From: an uncultured Lachnospiraceae bacterium
Lineage (GTDB): Bacteria > Bacillota > Clostridia > Lachnospirales > Lachnospiraceae
NCBI GenBank assembly: GCA_910588815.1
Contig: CAJUQY010000014.1
Location: 50,959-63,500, forward strand
Direction: 5' to 3'
DNA: 12,542 bases
Program-made: the position numbers and the translations under genes
The notes under the pieces: model-generated
Told to the model about the DNA's origin: nothing
The model's input: only the letters and a program-made list of their open reading frames with translations
The model's database searches: none
In this document: positions 6,846-12,542 of the stretch, piece by piece
How the letters are laid out: each line of letters opens with the position of its first letter
Position numbering within the stretch: the first letter of the stretch is position 1

Positions 6846-7163
6846 ATGTGCATGGATGAGTTGTTGCATCGGATTCATTATCTGAAGAGCTATAAAGGAT
6901 ATCCGTGTCTTGTTTCTTGCATCAAAAAGGTAAAAGAGGACGAATCGAGATTATGCGGGATCCGAAAACAGGTATACACCCCTGTGGCGAGAGAGTATGG
7001 GGTGAAACTGGCAAATCTGGAGAAAAATTTGAGAACCTTAAGAGATACGTTCCAGAATCGGGGCGGAACGGAGCTTTTGGAAAAACAATTAGGAGGAAGA
7101 CAGGAATCTTTGTATCCGCGGGAAATGATTGAAGCGCTGGCAGAATGTATTACAGATTTTTGA
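6846..7163 (+). CDS. Stand-alone Spo0A C-terminal-like DNA-binding protein
   Basis: A 105-residue protein that I match by eye to the Spo0A C-terminal effector domain. From residue 6: LLHRIHYLKSYKGYPCL (Spo0A: IHEIGVPAHIKGYLYL), then LCGIRKQVYTPVAREYGV (Spo0A: LGSITKVLYPDIAKKFNT), a helix NLEKNLRTLRDTF in the place of the recognition helix RVERAIRHAIEVA, then RGG and a C-terminal YPREMIEALAECI (Spo0A: TNSEFIAMVADKL). The receiver domain of Spo0A is absent, so phosphorelay control is not expected. In the helix the Glu and second Arg are kept and the first Arg is Lys. I start at ATG 6846, with AGGA 7 nt upstream; ATG 6786 is in frame but has no ribosome binding site. It is divergent from the XRE gene. 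The fold call is good; the function is unknown. Confidence 0.72.
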   Translation: MCMDELLHRIHYLKSYKGYPCLVSCIKKVKEDESRLCGIRKQVYTPVAREYGVKLANLEKNLRTLRDTFQNRGGTELLEKQLGGRQESLYPREMIEALAECITDF

Positions 7164-7283
7164 TATCTGAAAGATGTAGAGATGGAATCAGAAAGGATTA
7201 TTGTATATGGTAACTCTTCCTGGCGGAGGTTGTCAAGAGCGAAAATGATAGAAAGAATATTATAGGGATTAGTTTTGGAATTC

Positions 7284-7312
7284 TGCCGGCGGCTCTTGTA
7301 TTTCCGCCGGCA
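7284..7312 (+). terminator. Probable terminator between the Spo0A-C-like gene and recA
   Basis: TGCCGGCGG (7284-7292) and CCGCCGGCA (7304-7312) form a perfect, GC-rich 9-bp stem with an 11-nt loop. The following TTATGTTATAC is only moderately T-rich. The 290-nt gap 7164-7453 holds this hairpin, the recA promoter and the LexA box; I see no gene in it. Confidence 0.6.
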
Positions 7313-7379
7313 TTATGTTATACTCATTTCAGTTTATCCCGTCTTTTAGGATTTCTCCTGAATTTTTCCCATAAACAGG

Positions 7380-7408
7380 TTGACTTTTAAACGAAACTAT
7401 ATTACTAT
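7380..7408 (+). promoter_or_regulatory. Sigma-A-type promoter for recA
   Basis: TTGACT (7380-7385), 17 bp and TACTAT (7403-7408). The start of transcription is expected near 7415, just before the LexA box. Confidence 0.85.
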
Positions 7409-7422
7409 GTTTACAAGAAGAG

Positions 7423-7436
7423 CGAACATTCGTTCT
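7423..7436. promoter_or_regulatory. LexA (SOS) operator of recA
   Basis: CGAACATTCGTTCT contains the GAAC-N4-GTTC palindrome (7424-7435) of the Bacillus/Clostridium LexA box, consensus CGAACRNRYGTTYC. It lies 15 bp downstream of the -10 box and just before the ribosome binding site GGAGG (7442-7446), where bound LexA would block transcription until RecA filaments trigger LexA self-cleavage. Confidence 0.88.
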
Positions 7437-7453
7437 AAAGCGGAGGATATGTG

Positions 7454-8563
7454 ATGATCAAAGAAGAAAAACAGAAAGCGTTGGATGCTGCACTGGTGAA
7501 TATTGAAAAAGCGTTTGGAAAAGGCTCTGTGATGCGGCTGGGAGATGCCACAGCCAATATGAATATCGAAACGATTCCTACGGGGGCGCTGAGCCTGGAC
7601 ATCGCACTCGGGCTTGGAGGAGTTCCCAGAGGACGTATTGTAGAAATATACGGACCGGAGTCCAGTGGAAAGACGACGGTGGCGCTCCATATGGTAGCGG
7701 AGGTGCAGAAGAGGGACGGCATTGCGGGGTTTATCGACGCGGAACACGCTCTGGATCCGGCTTATGCAAAAAAAATCGGGGTAGATATCGATAATCTGTA
7801 CATTTCTCAGCCGGACAGCGGAGAACAGGCGCTGGAGATCACGGAGACCATGGTGCGCTCCGGAGCCGTTGATATTGTGATTGTGGACTCTGTGGCGGCT
7901 CTGGTGCCAAAGGCGGAGATTGACGGAGAGATGGGAGATACCCATGTGGGCCTTCAGGCCAGGCTCATGTCCCAGGCACTCAGGAAGCTGACGGCCGTTA
8001 TCAGCAAATCCAACTGCGTGGTGATTTTCATCAATCAGCTTCGGGAAAAGGTGGGGGTGATGTTTGGCAGTCCGGAGACGACCACCGGCGGCCGTGCCCT
8101 GAAATTTTACTCTTCTGTCCGTCTCGATGTGAGAAAAACGGAAACTCTGAAACAGGGAGGAGAGATGATAGGCAACCATGTCCGCGTGAAGGTGGTGAAG
8201 AATAAGGTGGCGCCCCCTTTCCGCGAAGCGGAATTCGACATTATGTTCGGGAAGGGAATTTCCAGGGAGGGCGATATCCTGGATCTGGCGGTGAAGGAAA
8301 ATATAGTGGAAAAGAGCGGGGCCTGGTATTCCTATCAGGGAAATAAGGTCGGACAGGGAAGGGAGAATGCGAAGATTTTCTTCGCAAACAATCCGGCGAT
8401 TATGGAAGAAGTAGAGAAGAAGGTACGTATTCACTACGGTTTTGACAAAGGGGCGGCGGAAAGCCCTGAGAAGGAAGATGGAAAAAAAGCAGATAAGAAG
8501 GTGACGGATAAGAAAACGGTGAAAAAGACGGAGGAAGCCGAAGTGGGCGGAGCAGAAAAATAG
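7454..8563 (+). CDS. recA: Recombinase RecA
   Basis: Binds single-stranded DNA in ATP-dependent filaments, carries out homologous pairing and strand exchange, and activates LexA cleavage. The 369-residue protein has Walker A GPESSGKT (67-74), the IDAEHALD segment, the IVIVDSVAALVP Walker B region, DNA-binding loop L1 around EGMD-like EIDGEMGDTHVG, a FINQLREKVG motif and the GGRALKFYSSVRLDVRK segment after loop L2. The core is normal through about residue 335. The last 35 residues are a low-complexity, lysine-rich tail with repeated DKK/KK units, unlike the mainly acidic tail of E. coli RecA. The start is ATG 7454, with GGAGG 7 nt upstream; GTG 7451 is in frame but too close. It is SOS-controlled by the LexA box. 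No recX-like gene follows in the 166-nt gap to rny. Confidence 0.98.
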   Translation: MIKEEKQKALDAALVNIEKAFGKGSVMRLGDATANMNIETIPTGALSLDIALGLGGVPRGRIVEIYGPESSGKTTVALHMVAEVQKRDGIAGFIDAEHALDPAYAKKIGVDIDNLYISQPDSGEQALEITETMVRSGAVDIVIVDSVAALVPKAEIDGEMGDTHVGLQARLMSQALRKLTAVISKSNCVVIFINQLREKVGVMFGSPETTTGGRALKFYSSVRLDVRKTETLKQGGEMIGNHVRVKVVKNKVAPPFREAEFDIMFGKGISREGDILDLAVKENIVEKSGAWYSYQGNKVGQGRENAKIFFANNPAIMEEVEKKVRIHYGFDKGAAESPEKEDGKKADKKVTDKKTVKKTEEAEVGGAEK

Positions 8564-8570
8564 ATAATCC

Positions 8571-8588
8571 TTCGGAGTCCCCTCCGAA
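8571..8588 (+). terminator. Short hairpin after recA, possible weak terminator
   Basis: TTCGGAG (8571-8577) and CTCCGAA (8582-8588) form a perfect 7-bp stem with a 4-nt loop. The tail TCTGTCCTGT is not a clean T run, so read-through into rny is likely. Confidence 0.45.
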
Positions 8589-8616
8589 TCTGTCCTGTGA
8601 CATTGTGCGATAATGC

Positions 8617-8645
8617 TTGACAGTGGCAGGAAAAAAGTTTAAAAT
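8617..8645 (+). promoter_or_regulatory. Sigma-A-type promoter for rny
   Basis: A consensus TTGACA (8617-8622), 17 bp and TAAAAT (8640-8645). Transcription would start near 8652, giving an untranslated leader of about 78 nt. Confidence 0.82.
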
Positions 8646-8677
8646 TGTATATGTTGCAATGCTTATGGTATGTCTGC

Positions 8678-8698
8678 CATTACGTGCGATAAGTAATG
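8678..8698 (+). promoter_or_regulatory. Small hairpin in the rny leader, with a 9-bp repeated motif in its loop
   Basis: CATTAC (8678-8683) and GTAATG (8693-8698) pair over 6 bp. The 9-nt loop is exactly GTGCGATAA, which also occurs at 8605-8613, just upstream of the rny -35 box. No regulator is recognised; function is not claimed. Confidence 0.4.
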
Positions 8699-8729
8699 TA
8701 CAATGAAAACTAAATAAGGAGGTGCTCCT

Positions 8730-10277
8730 GTGGGAGGAATTATAATTGCTGTAATTATCACGTTATGTGTTGTAGTTCCTATTACTTGGTTTAGCGCGGT
8801 TGCATATCGTAAAAAAGTATATGAGAGCAAGATCGGCAAGGCAGAAGAGAAATCGAGAGAAATCATAGACGAAGCGTTAAAGATTGCAGAAACCAAGAAG
8901 CGCGAAGCTCTCTTAGAGGCCAAAGAAGAATCCATGAAAACGAAGAATGATTTGGAGAAAGAGGTCCGTGAGAGAAGAACGGAAATACAGCGATATGAAC
9001 GAAGAGTATTGAGTAAGGAAGAGAATTTAGAAAAAAGATCCGAGGCACTGGAGAAAAAGGAATCTGGTCTGGCATCGAAGGAAGAGCAGCTTGCGAAACG
9101 GAAGAAGGAAGTTGAGGAACTCTTTGACAAGGAAGTAGAGGAACTGGAGCGGATTTCAGGATTTACCTCCGAACAGGCGAAAGAATATCTTTTAAAAACT
9201 GTTGAAAATGATGTAAAACATGATACGGCAAAATTAGTAAAGGAGTTAGATTCAAAGGCAAAGGAGGAGGCGGCGAAAAAGGCTAAGGAGTATATTGTAA
9301 CCGCCATTCAAAAGTGTGCTGCAGATCATGTGGCGGAGTCCACAATCTCAGTTGTTCAGCTTCCGAATGATGAGATGAAAGGCCGCATCATCGGGCGGGA
9401 GGGCCGTAATATCCGTACACTTGAGACCTTGACAGGCGTGGATCTGATTATTGATGATACTCCGGAAGCGGTAATTTTGTCAGGATTTGATCCAATCAGG
9501 CGGGAAGTGGCCAGGATCGCTCTGGAAAAGTTAATTCTGGATGGACGCATCCATCCGGCCAGAATTGAGGAAATGGTGGAAAAGGCTCAGAGAGAGGTAG
9601 ATACTATGATCCGCGAGGAGGGTGAAGCGGCCATTCTTGAGGTTGGCATTCACGGGATTCATCCGGAGTTGGTGAAGCTTCTTGGTAAGATGAGATTTAG
9701 AACCAGTTATGGTCAAAATGCTTTAAAACATTCGATTGAGGTTGCACATCTGTCAGGCCTGCTGGCCGCTGAGATCGGCATTGATGTGCGTATAGCGAAG
9801 AGGGCTGGTTTACTGCATGATATTGGCAAAGCGGTGGACCATGAAATGGAAGGATCACATATTCAGCTTGGTGTTGAATTATGTAGGAAATACAAAGAAT
9901 CTGCCGTTGTGATTAATGCGGTAGAGTCCCATCACGGCGACGTAGAACCGGAAACGCTGGCGGCCTGCATTGTACAGGCTGCGGATACGATTTCAGCAGC
10001 ACGCCCCGGTGCGCGTCGCGAGACAATCGAAACATATACCAACAGATTGACACAATTAGAAGATATTACCAACGCTTTCAAGGGCGTGGACAAATCTTTT
10101 GCTGTTCAGGCAGGACGCGAGATTCGTATAATGGTAGTGCCGGAGCAGGTGAGCGATGATGATATGGTTTTGATGGCAAGAAATATTGCAAAACAGATTG
10201 AATCAGAGCTTGAATACCCCGGTCAGATTAAAGTAAATGTGATTCGTGAATCCAGAGTCACCGATTATGCAAAATAA
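8730..10277 (+). CDS. rny: Ribonuclease Y
   Basis: A membrane-anchored endoribonuclease that starts bulk mRNA decay in Firmicutes. The 515-residue length is typical. Order of parts: an N-terminal membrane helix (about 3-25), a long highly charged coiled coil rich in Lys/Glu (about 30-190), a KH RNA-binding domain with GRIIGREGRN (218-227) followed by LETLTGVDLIIDDTPEAV, and an HD metal-dependent catalytic domain with H363-D364 in LLHDIGKAVDHE and a later ESHHGD. The start is GTG 8730, with AAGGAGG (8716-8722) 7 nt upstream. It has its own promoter and a strong terminator, so it is probably transcribed alone apart from some read-through from recA. The recA-rny neighbourhood resembles that of Bacillus subtilis (recA near ymdA). 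Confidence 0.97.
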   Translation: MGGIIIAVIITLCVVVPITWFSAVAYRKKVYESKIGKAEEKSREIIDEALKIAETKKREALLEAKEESMKTKNDLEKEVRERRTEIQRYERRVLSKEENLEKRSEALEKKESGLASKEEQLAKRKKEVEELFDKEVEELERISGFTSEQAKEYLLKTVENDVKHDTAKLVKELDSKAKEEAAKKAKEYIVTAIQKCAADHVAESTISVVQLPNDEMKGRIIGREGRNIRTLETLTGVDLIIDDTPEAVILSGFDPIRREVARIALEKLILDGRIHPARIEEMVEKAQREVDTMIREEGEAAILEVGIHGIHPELVKLLGKMRFRTSYGQNALKHSIEVAHLSGLLAAEIGIDVRIAKRAGLLHDIGKAVDHEMEGSHIQLGVELCRKYKESAVVINAVESHHGDVEPETLAACIVQAADTISAARPGARRETIETYTNRLTQLEDITNAFKGVDKSFAVQAGREIRIMVVPEQVSDDDMVLMARNIAKQIESELEYPGQIKVNVIRESRVTDYAK

Positions 10278-10284
10278 ATCTGAT

Positions 10285-10312
10285 AAAACGCAAGACAGGA
10301 ATTGTGCGTTTT
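10285..10312 (+). terminator. First, weak hairpin after rny
   Basis: AAAACGC (10285-10291) and GCGTTTT (10306-10312) form a 7-bp stem with a 14-nt loop, but the following bases are CCCGG, not T. It may protect the 3' end rather than terminate. Confidence 0.35.
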
Positions 10313-10337
10313 CCCGGATATTTGTGAGGCCGAAAAG

Positions 10338-10378
10338 CGGAAGAAGTCAGAAGATAGCTTCTTCCGTTTTTCTTTTTA
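10338..10378 (+). terminator. Strong intrinsic terminator after rny
   Basis: CGGAAGAAG (10338-10346) pairs perfectly with CTTCTTCCG (10358-10366) around an 11-nt loop. The run TTTTTCTTTTT follows directly. Confidence 0.9.
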
Positions 10379-10500
10379 TGCGCAGACCCATGCAGAGGAA
10401 ACATACCACTGAAGCGGTGCACGAGCCGCGCGGCGGGCAGGGGGAGACTCCTACCCTGTTTGACGGGGCACACAAGCCTCGGCAGATCCGTTTTATGGCA
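10379..10500 (+). other. GC-rich, potentially structured leader before the Nudix gene
   Basis: This stretch between the rny terminator and the Nudix ribosome binding site has no credible gene. It contains a 10-nt palindrome GCCGCGCGGC and a hairpin in which CAGGG and GGA pair with TCC and CCCTG around a GAC loop, with TA bulged. I see no good -35/-10 pair, so the promoter of the Nudix gene is not identified. It does not match a riboswitch class I can recognise. Confidence 0.35.
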
Positions 10501-10517
10501 GAAAGGAAGGGGAATTT

Positions 10518-11051
10518 ATGGACGAGATTAGACGAGTGAAGAGAGAACTGGTCCACAGAGGGAAGATTGTAAATTTTTATGAGGATTACATGGCCCTGCC
10601 CAATGGAAATACGGCCGTGTGGGACTTTATTGAGCATAAGGGGGCGGCAGCGGTTGTCCCGGTGACAGAGGAGGGGAAGATTCTCATGGTGCGCCAGTAC
10701 CGGAATGCCTTGGAGCGCTATACGCTGGAGATTCCCGCAGGAGCAGTCAATGACGTGGAGGAGCCAAAGGAAAAATGTGCGGCCAGGGAGCTGGAGGAGG
10801 AGACGGGATATAAGGCAGGAAAGCTGGAGTGGCTGATGAATGTGAATACGACGGTGGCTTTCTGCAATGAATTTATCGGAATTTATGTGGCGCGGGACTT
10901 GATTCCGGCCAGGCAGCATCTGGATGAGGACGAGTTTCTGAATGTGGAGGAGCATGGGCTTGACGAGCTTCTCTCCATGATTTATGACGGGAAGATCACA
11001 GACGCCAAAACTTCCGCTGCTCTTCTTGCCTACCGGGTGAAATACAGATAA
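10518..11051 (+). CDS. nudF: ADP-ribose pyrophosphatase, Nudix family (NudF-like)
   Basis: Predicted to hydrolyse ADP-ribose to AMP and ribose 5-phosphate, a cytoplasmic clean-up reaction. The 177-residue protein has the ADPRase signature order: VWDFIEHKGAAAVVPV, VRQYR (58-62), EIPAG (71-75) and the Nudix helix RELEEETG (90-97) with E94 and E95 as metal ligands. The loop between G75 and the helix is one residue longer than the classical GX5EX7RE spacing (read as GX6EX7RE). ATG 10518 follows a GGAAGGGG ribosome binding site by 5 nt. spoIIM begins 49 nt downstream on the same strand. In Bacillus subtilis nudF (yqkG) is also close to spoIIM, which supports both calls. Substrate is assigned by family motifs only. 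Confidence 0.9.
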   Translation: MDEIRRVKRELVHRGKIVNFYEDYMALPNGNTAVWDFIEHKGAAAVVPVTEEGKILMVRQYRNALERYTLEIPAGAVNDVEEPKEKCAARELEEETGYKAGKLEWLMNVNTTVAFCNEFIGIYVARDLIPARQHLDEDEFLNVEEHGLDELLSMIYDGKITDAKTSAALLAYRVKYR

Positions 11052-11100
11052 GGAATATCATGGACGCTTCCGTCATATAGTACTTTAGATGGAGGGAGCC

Positions 11101-11679
11101 ATGGAGAAAAAGGGTAGAATGATACAGACGGCGGTGGTTGTCTTTGCGGGCTTTTTGCTTGTGGGAACTATTGCCGCCAATTTAAGCGGAAAACATGGAC
11201 AGGATGGCTGGAAGCTGTATTTCAATCAGCTGGGGGATGCGCTAAAGCAGGAGGGTTTCGCGAGGGAACGCTATTTCTTTTATGTGATGAGGCTTCGGCT
11301 GCTGGAATCAGGGATTTTGTGGCTTCTGTCTATGACCGCCTTTGGCGCGTTGAGTTTGTGGGGGGCTCTGGGGTGGCTTGGCTTTACCTGCGGCGTGAGG
11401 ATTTCTCTGGGAACCATGGTATTCGGAAAGCGGGGGATTTTGTATTTTGTGTGCAGTATTCTCCCGCAGGCTGTTTTTTACATACCGGCGCTCCTGATTT
11501 TAGGGATTCGGGGATTCCAGGTTTATTCTTTTATGCGCAGGCAGAGGAGCCTCAGCCAGTACCGGCGCATTCGGATGGGGAGAGATCTGCTGCTTTTGAT
11601 GATTCTTCTGCTCTGTCTGCTTCCGGGGATTATTTGCGAGTGTTATATTAACCCGCTGCTGCTGAAGGCGTATTTTTAA
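11101..11679 (+). CDS. spoIIM: Stage II sporulation protein M
   Basis: SpoIIM is a multi-pass membrane protein; with SpoIID and SpoIIP it supports septal peptidoglycan thinning and membrane migration in forespore engulfment. The 192-residue product has about five hydrophobic segments (about 8-26, 70-97, 103-123, 124-140, 162-178). Two family landmarks match B. subtilis SpoIIM: SILPQAVFYIPALLI (119-133; VLPQNLILIPVFI there) and the C-terminal CYINPLLLK (181-189; AYLSPFLMK there). I start at ATG 11101, with GGAGG 5 nt upstream; the in-frame ATG 11089 overlaps that ribosome binding site. It lies 49 nt after the Nudix gene with no terminator between and is probably co-transcribed. It implies a sporulating or sporulation-derived organism. 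Confidence 0.85.
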   Translation: MEKKGRMIQTAVVVFAGFLLVGTIAANLSGKHGQDGWKLYFNQLGDALKQEGFARERYFFYVMRLRLLESGILWLLSMTAFGALSLWGALGWLGFTCGVRISLGTMVFGKRGILYFVCSILPQAVFYIPALLILGIRGFQVYSFMRRQRSLSQYRRIRMGRDLLLLMILLLCLLPGIICECYINPLLLKAYF

Positions 11680-11708
11680 GAAACTGTTGTTGAAGGCACA
11701 TGTTCAGG

Positions 11709-11737
11709 GAACCATGAGTGTTGAGAGATTATGGTTC
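11709..11737 (+). repeat. Inverted repeat between spoIIM and the flavoprotein gene
   Basis: GAACCAT (11709-11715) and ATGGTTC (11731-11737) are exact inverted copies with a 15-nt spacer. GTTCAGG also occurs twice directly (11702 and 11734). There is no T run, so this is not a terminator; it could be an operator or chance. Confidence 0.35.
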
Positions 11738-11756
11738 AGGAGACGGAGGAAAAGAG

Positions 11757-12308
11757 ATGAAGGTATTACTGTTAAACGGAAGTCCCAGGATGAAGGGGAA
11801 CACGAGGATGGCGCTGTCATTGGTAATGGAGGGGATTGAGGAAGGGCTTCATCCGGAAAGCCTGGAGCTTTACGATGTTTCCCGTCACAAATTGTCCGCC
11901 TGTCTTGCCTGCGACGGCTGTAAAAAGAACGGGGGAAATTGTGTGCAGGCAGATGAAAGCGCGGAGCTGGTCCAGAAAATCTATGAGGCCGACGTGGTAG
12001 TCTTCGGAACGCCGGTGTATTGGTGGGGAATGTCTGCCCAGTTAAAGATGGCTGTGGACAAGCTTTACTCCAGGACGGCTCTTCTCCAGGAGCAGGAGGC
12101 GAAAAAGATCGGCCTGATTACTGTAGGTGCGGCGGCGGTGGACGATCCGGAATATCAGCTGATCGAAGATCAGATGAAATGTATCTGTGGACATTTGGGA
12201 TGGAATCTGGCTTTTTCCTACGGAATATCGGCATGGGAACCGGGGGAGCTGGAGAAGAAGACGGAGACGGTCGAGATTTTAAGGGAAGCCTGGGGAACCT
12301 TAGAGTAA
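11757..12308 (+). CDS. NAD(P)H-dependent FMN reductase / iron-sulfur flavoprotein-like protein
   Basis: A 183-residue flavodoxin-fold protein expected to bind FMN and move electrons in the cytoplasm; the partner is unknown. It opens MKVLLLNGSPRMKGNT, the FMN phosphate-binding loop (8-16) of this family, and has the second flavin-contact segment FGTPVYWWGMSAQLKMAVDK. Between them, C49, C52, C55 and C62 form a compact CX2CX2CX6C cluster like the [4Fe-4S] motif of archaeal Isf proteins. The start is ATG 11757, with GGAGG (11745-11749) 7 nt upstream; an earlier in-frame GTG 11718 has no ribosome binding site. It follows spoIIM by 77 nt on the same strand and ends before a strong terminator. Iron-sulfur binding is inferred from cysteine spacing only. 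Confidence 0.85.
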   Translation: MKVLLLNGSPRMKGNTRMALSLVMEGIEEGLHPESLELYDVSRHKLSACLACDGCKKNGGNCVQADESAELVQKIYEADVVVFGTPVYWWGMSAQLKMAVDKLYSRTALLQEQEAKKIGLITVGAAAVDDPEYQLIEDQMKCICGHLGWNLAFSYGISAWEPGELEKKTETVEILREAWGTLE

Positions 12309-12351
12309 GGGACTTGACAAAATGCGTTATTTGGAAGATGCTTTTCTGTAC

Positions 12352-12396
12352 CGGCAAATCGAGCAGGGGAAAAAGTTCCCCTGCTCGATTTTGCCG
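12352..12396. terminator. Bidirectional intrinsic terminator between convergent genes
   Basis: The left arm 12352-12371 (beginning CGGCAAATCGAG) and right arm 12376-12396 are reverse complements over 20 positions, with one extra T in the right arm and a 4-nt loop AAAG. The inner GC-rich stem is bounded by AAAT on the left and ATTTT on the right, giving a short T run in each direction. It lies between the flavoprotein gene (plus) and the DAHP synthase gene (minus). Confidence 0.9.
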
Positions 12397-12432
12397 CTAA
12401 AACAAGTGCTGTCATTTCCGCAGGGGCAGTGA

Positions 12433-12542
12433 TTAGATCAGTTCAGCGATATCATAAATGAGCTGGCGGGATTCTTCCCAACCAAGGCAAGGATCTGTGA
12501 TGGAACAGCCGTAGATGTGGCCGCCCACCTTCTGGCTGCCCG
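12433..12542 (-). CDS. 3-deoxy-7-phosphoheptulonate (DAHP) synthase, class I (C-terminal 35 residues; runs off the window)
   Basis: Reading the minus strand from the window edge to the TAA stop at 12435-12433 gives a 35-residue C-terminus containing GGHIYGCSITDPCLGWEES followed by RQLIYDIAELI. This matches the end of the E. coli AroG/AroF/AroH group, where YGKSITDACIGWDDT is followed by a final helix. The enzyme condenses PEP and erythrose 4-phosphate as the first step of the shikimate pathway to aromatic amino acids. Only the last helix and the loop before it are visible, so feedback type and full length cannot be judged. It converges on the flavoprotein gene and shares its terminator. Confidence 0.85.
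   Translation of the reverse strand, partial: GSQKVGGHIYGCSITDPCLGWEESRQLIYDIAELI

Noticed and set aside
7182..7265. 27-codon frame after the Spo0A-C-like gene
   Set aside because: It has no ribosome binding site or recognisable sequence, and the upstream gene already has the full Spo0A-C length, so it is not a frameshifted tail.
7397..8434. 345-codon open frame antisense to recA
   Set aside because: It mirrors recA codon bias, contains no family motif, and crosses the recA control region.
8663..9307. Ser/Phe-rich minus-strand frame over the start of rny
   Set aside because: The composition is the reverse-strand shadow of the Lys/Glu coiled-coil codons of RNase Y.
10246..10539. 97-codon frame spanning the end of rny, its terminator and the Nudix start
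   Set aside because: It reads through a strong terminator and has no ribosome binding site or family motif.
1..12542. CRISPR arrays, tRNA or rRNA genes, insertion sequences, prophage genes
   Set aside because: I looked for regularly spaced repeats, cloverleaf-like segments and transposase or phage motifs and found none that stand up. No covariance search could be run.

Overview
The window looks like chromosomal DNA from a spore-forming, low-to-moderate-GC Firmicute of the class Clostridia, most likely a Lachnospiraceae-type gut anaerobe. The reasons are a T-box leader in front of leuS, strong AAGGAGG-type ribosome binding sites, a Bacillus/Clostridium-type LexA box in front of recA, RNase Y, a spoIIM gene and a Spo0A-like DNA-binding protein. 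The assignment is inferred from gene content only.

Layout. (1) 1-446, minus: the 5' part of a GltS-type sodium/glutamate symporter gene. It is divergent from a LysR-family regulator (563-1528, plus). Their promoters interlock across a perfect 9-bp inverted repeat. (2) 1569-1880: promoter and complete T-box riboswitch with a likely CUG (Leu) specifier, then leuS (1906-4320). (3) 4423-6120: a monocistronic, full-length but divergent ATP-type PEP carboxykinase with its own promoter and a strong terminator. (4) 6296-7163: a small regulatory island with a minus-strand Cro/C1-type HTH gene and a divergent plus-strand gene for a stand-alone Spo0A C-terminal-like domain. They are separated by about 300 bp of repeat- and hairpin-bearing DNA. 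(5) 7380-8563: recA with a LexA operator just downstream of its -10 box. (6) 8617-10277: rny (RNase Y) with its own promoter and a terminator. (7) 10518-12308: ADP-ribose pyrophosphatase (nudF-like), spoIIM and an NAD(P)H-dependent FMN reductase/iron-sulfur flavoprotein-like gene, all on plus. (8) 12352-12396: a near-perfect bidirectional terminator, then the 3' end of a class I DAHP synthase gene on minus (12433-12542).

Most of the window is conserved housekeeping. The recA/rny and nudF/spoIIM neighbourhoods recall those of Bacillus subtilis. The least ordinary parts are the HTH / Spo0A-C-like pair with its structured intergenic DNA, the PEPCK with altered active-site motifs, and the symmetric gltS/lysR control region. 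I saw no tRNA, rRNA, CRISPR array, insertion sequence or prophage gene. I cannot claim a wholly new multi-gene system here. The Spo0A-C-like island is the best candidate for something under-described.
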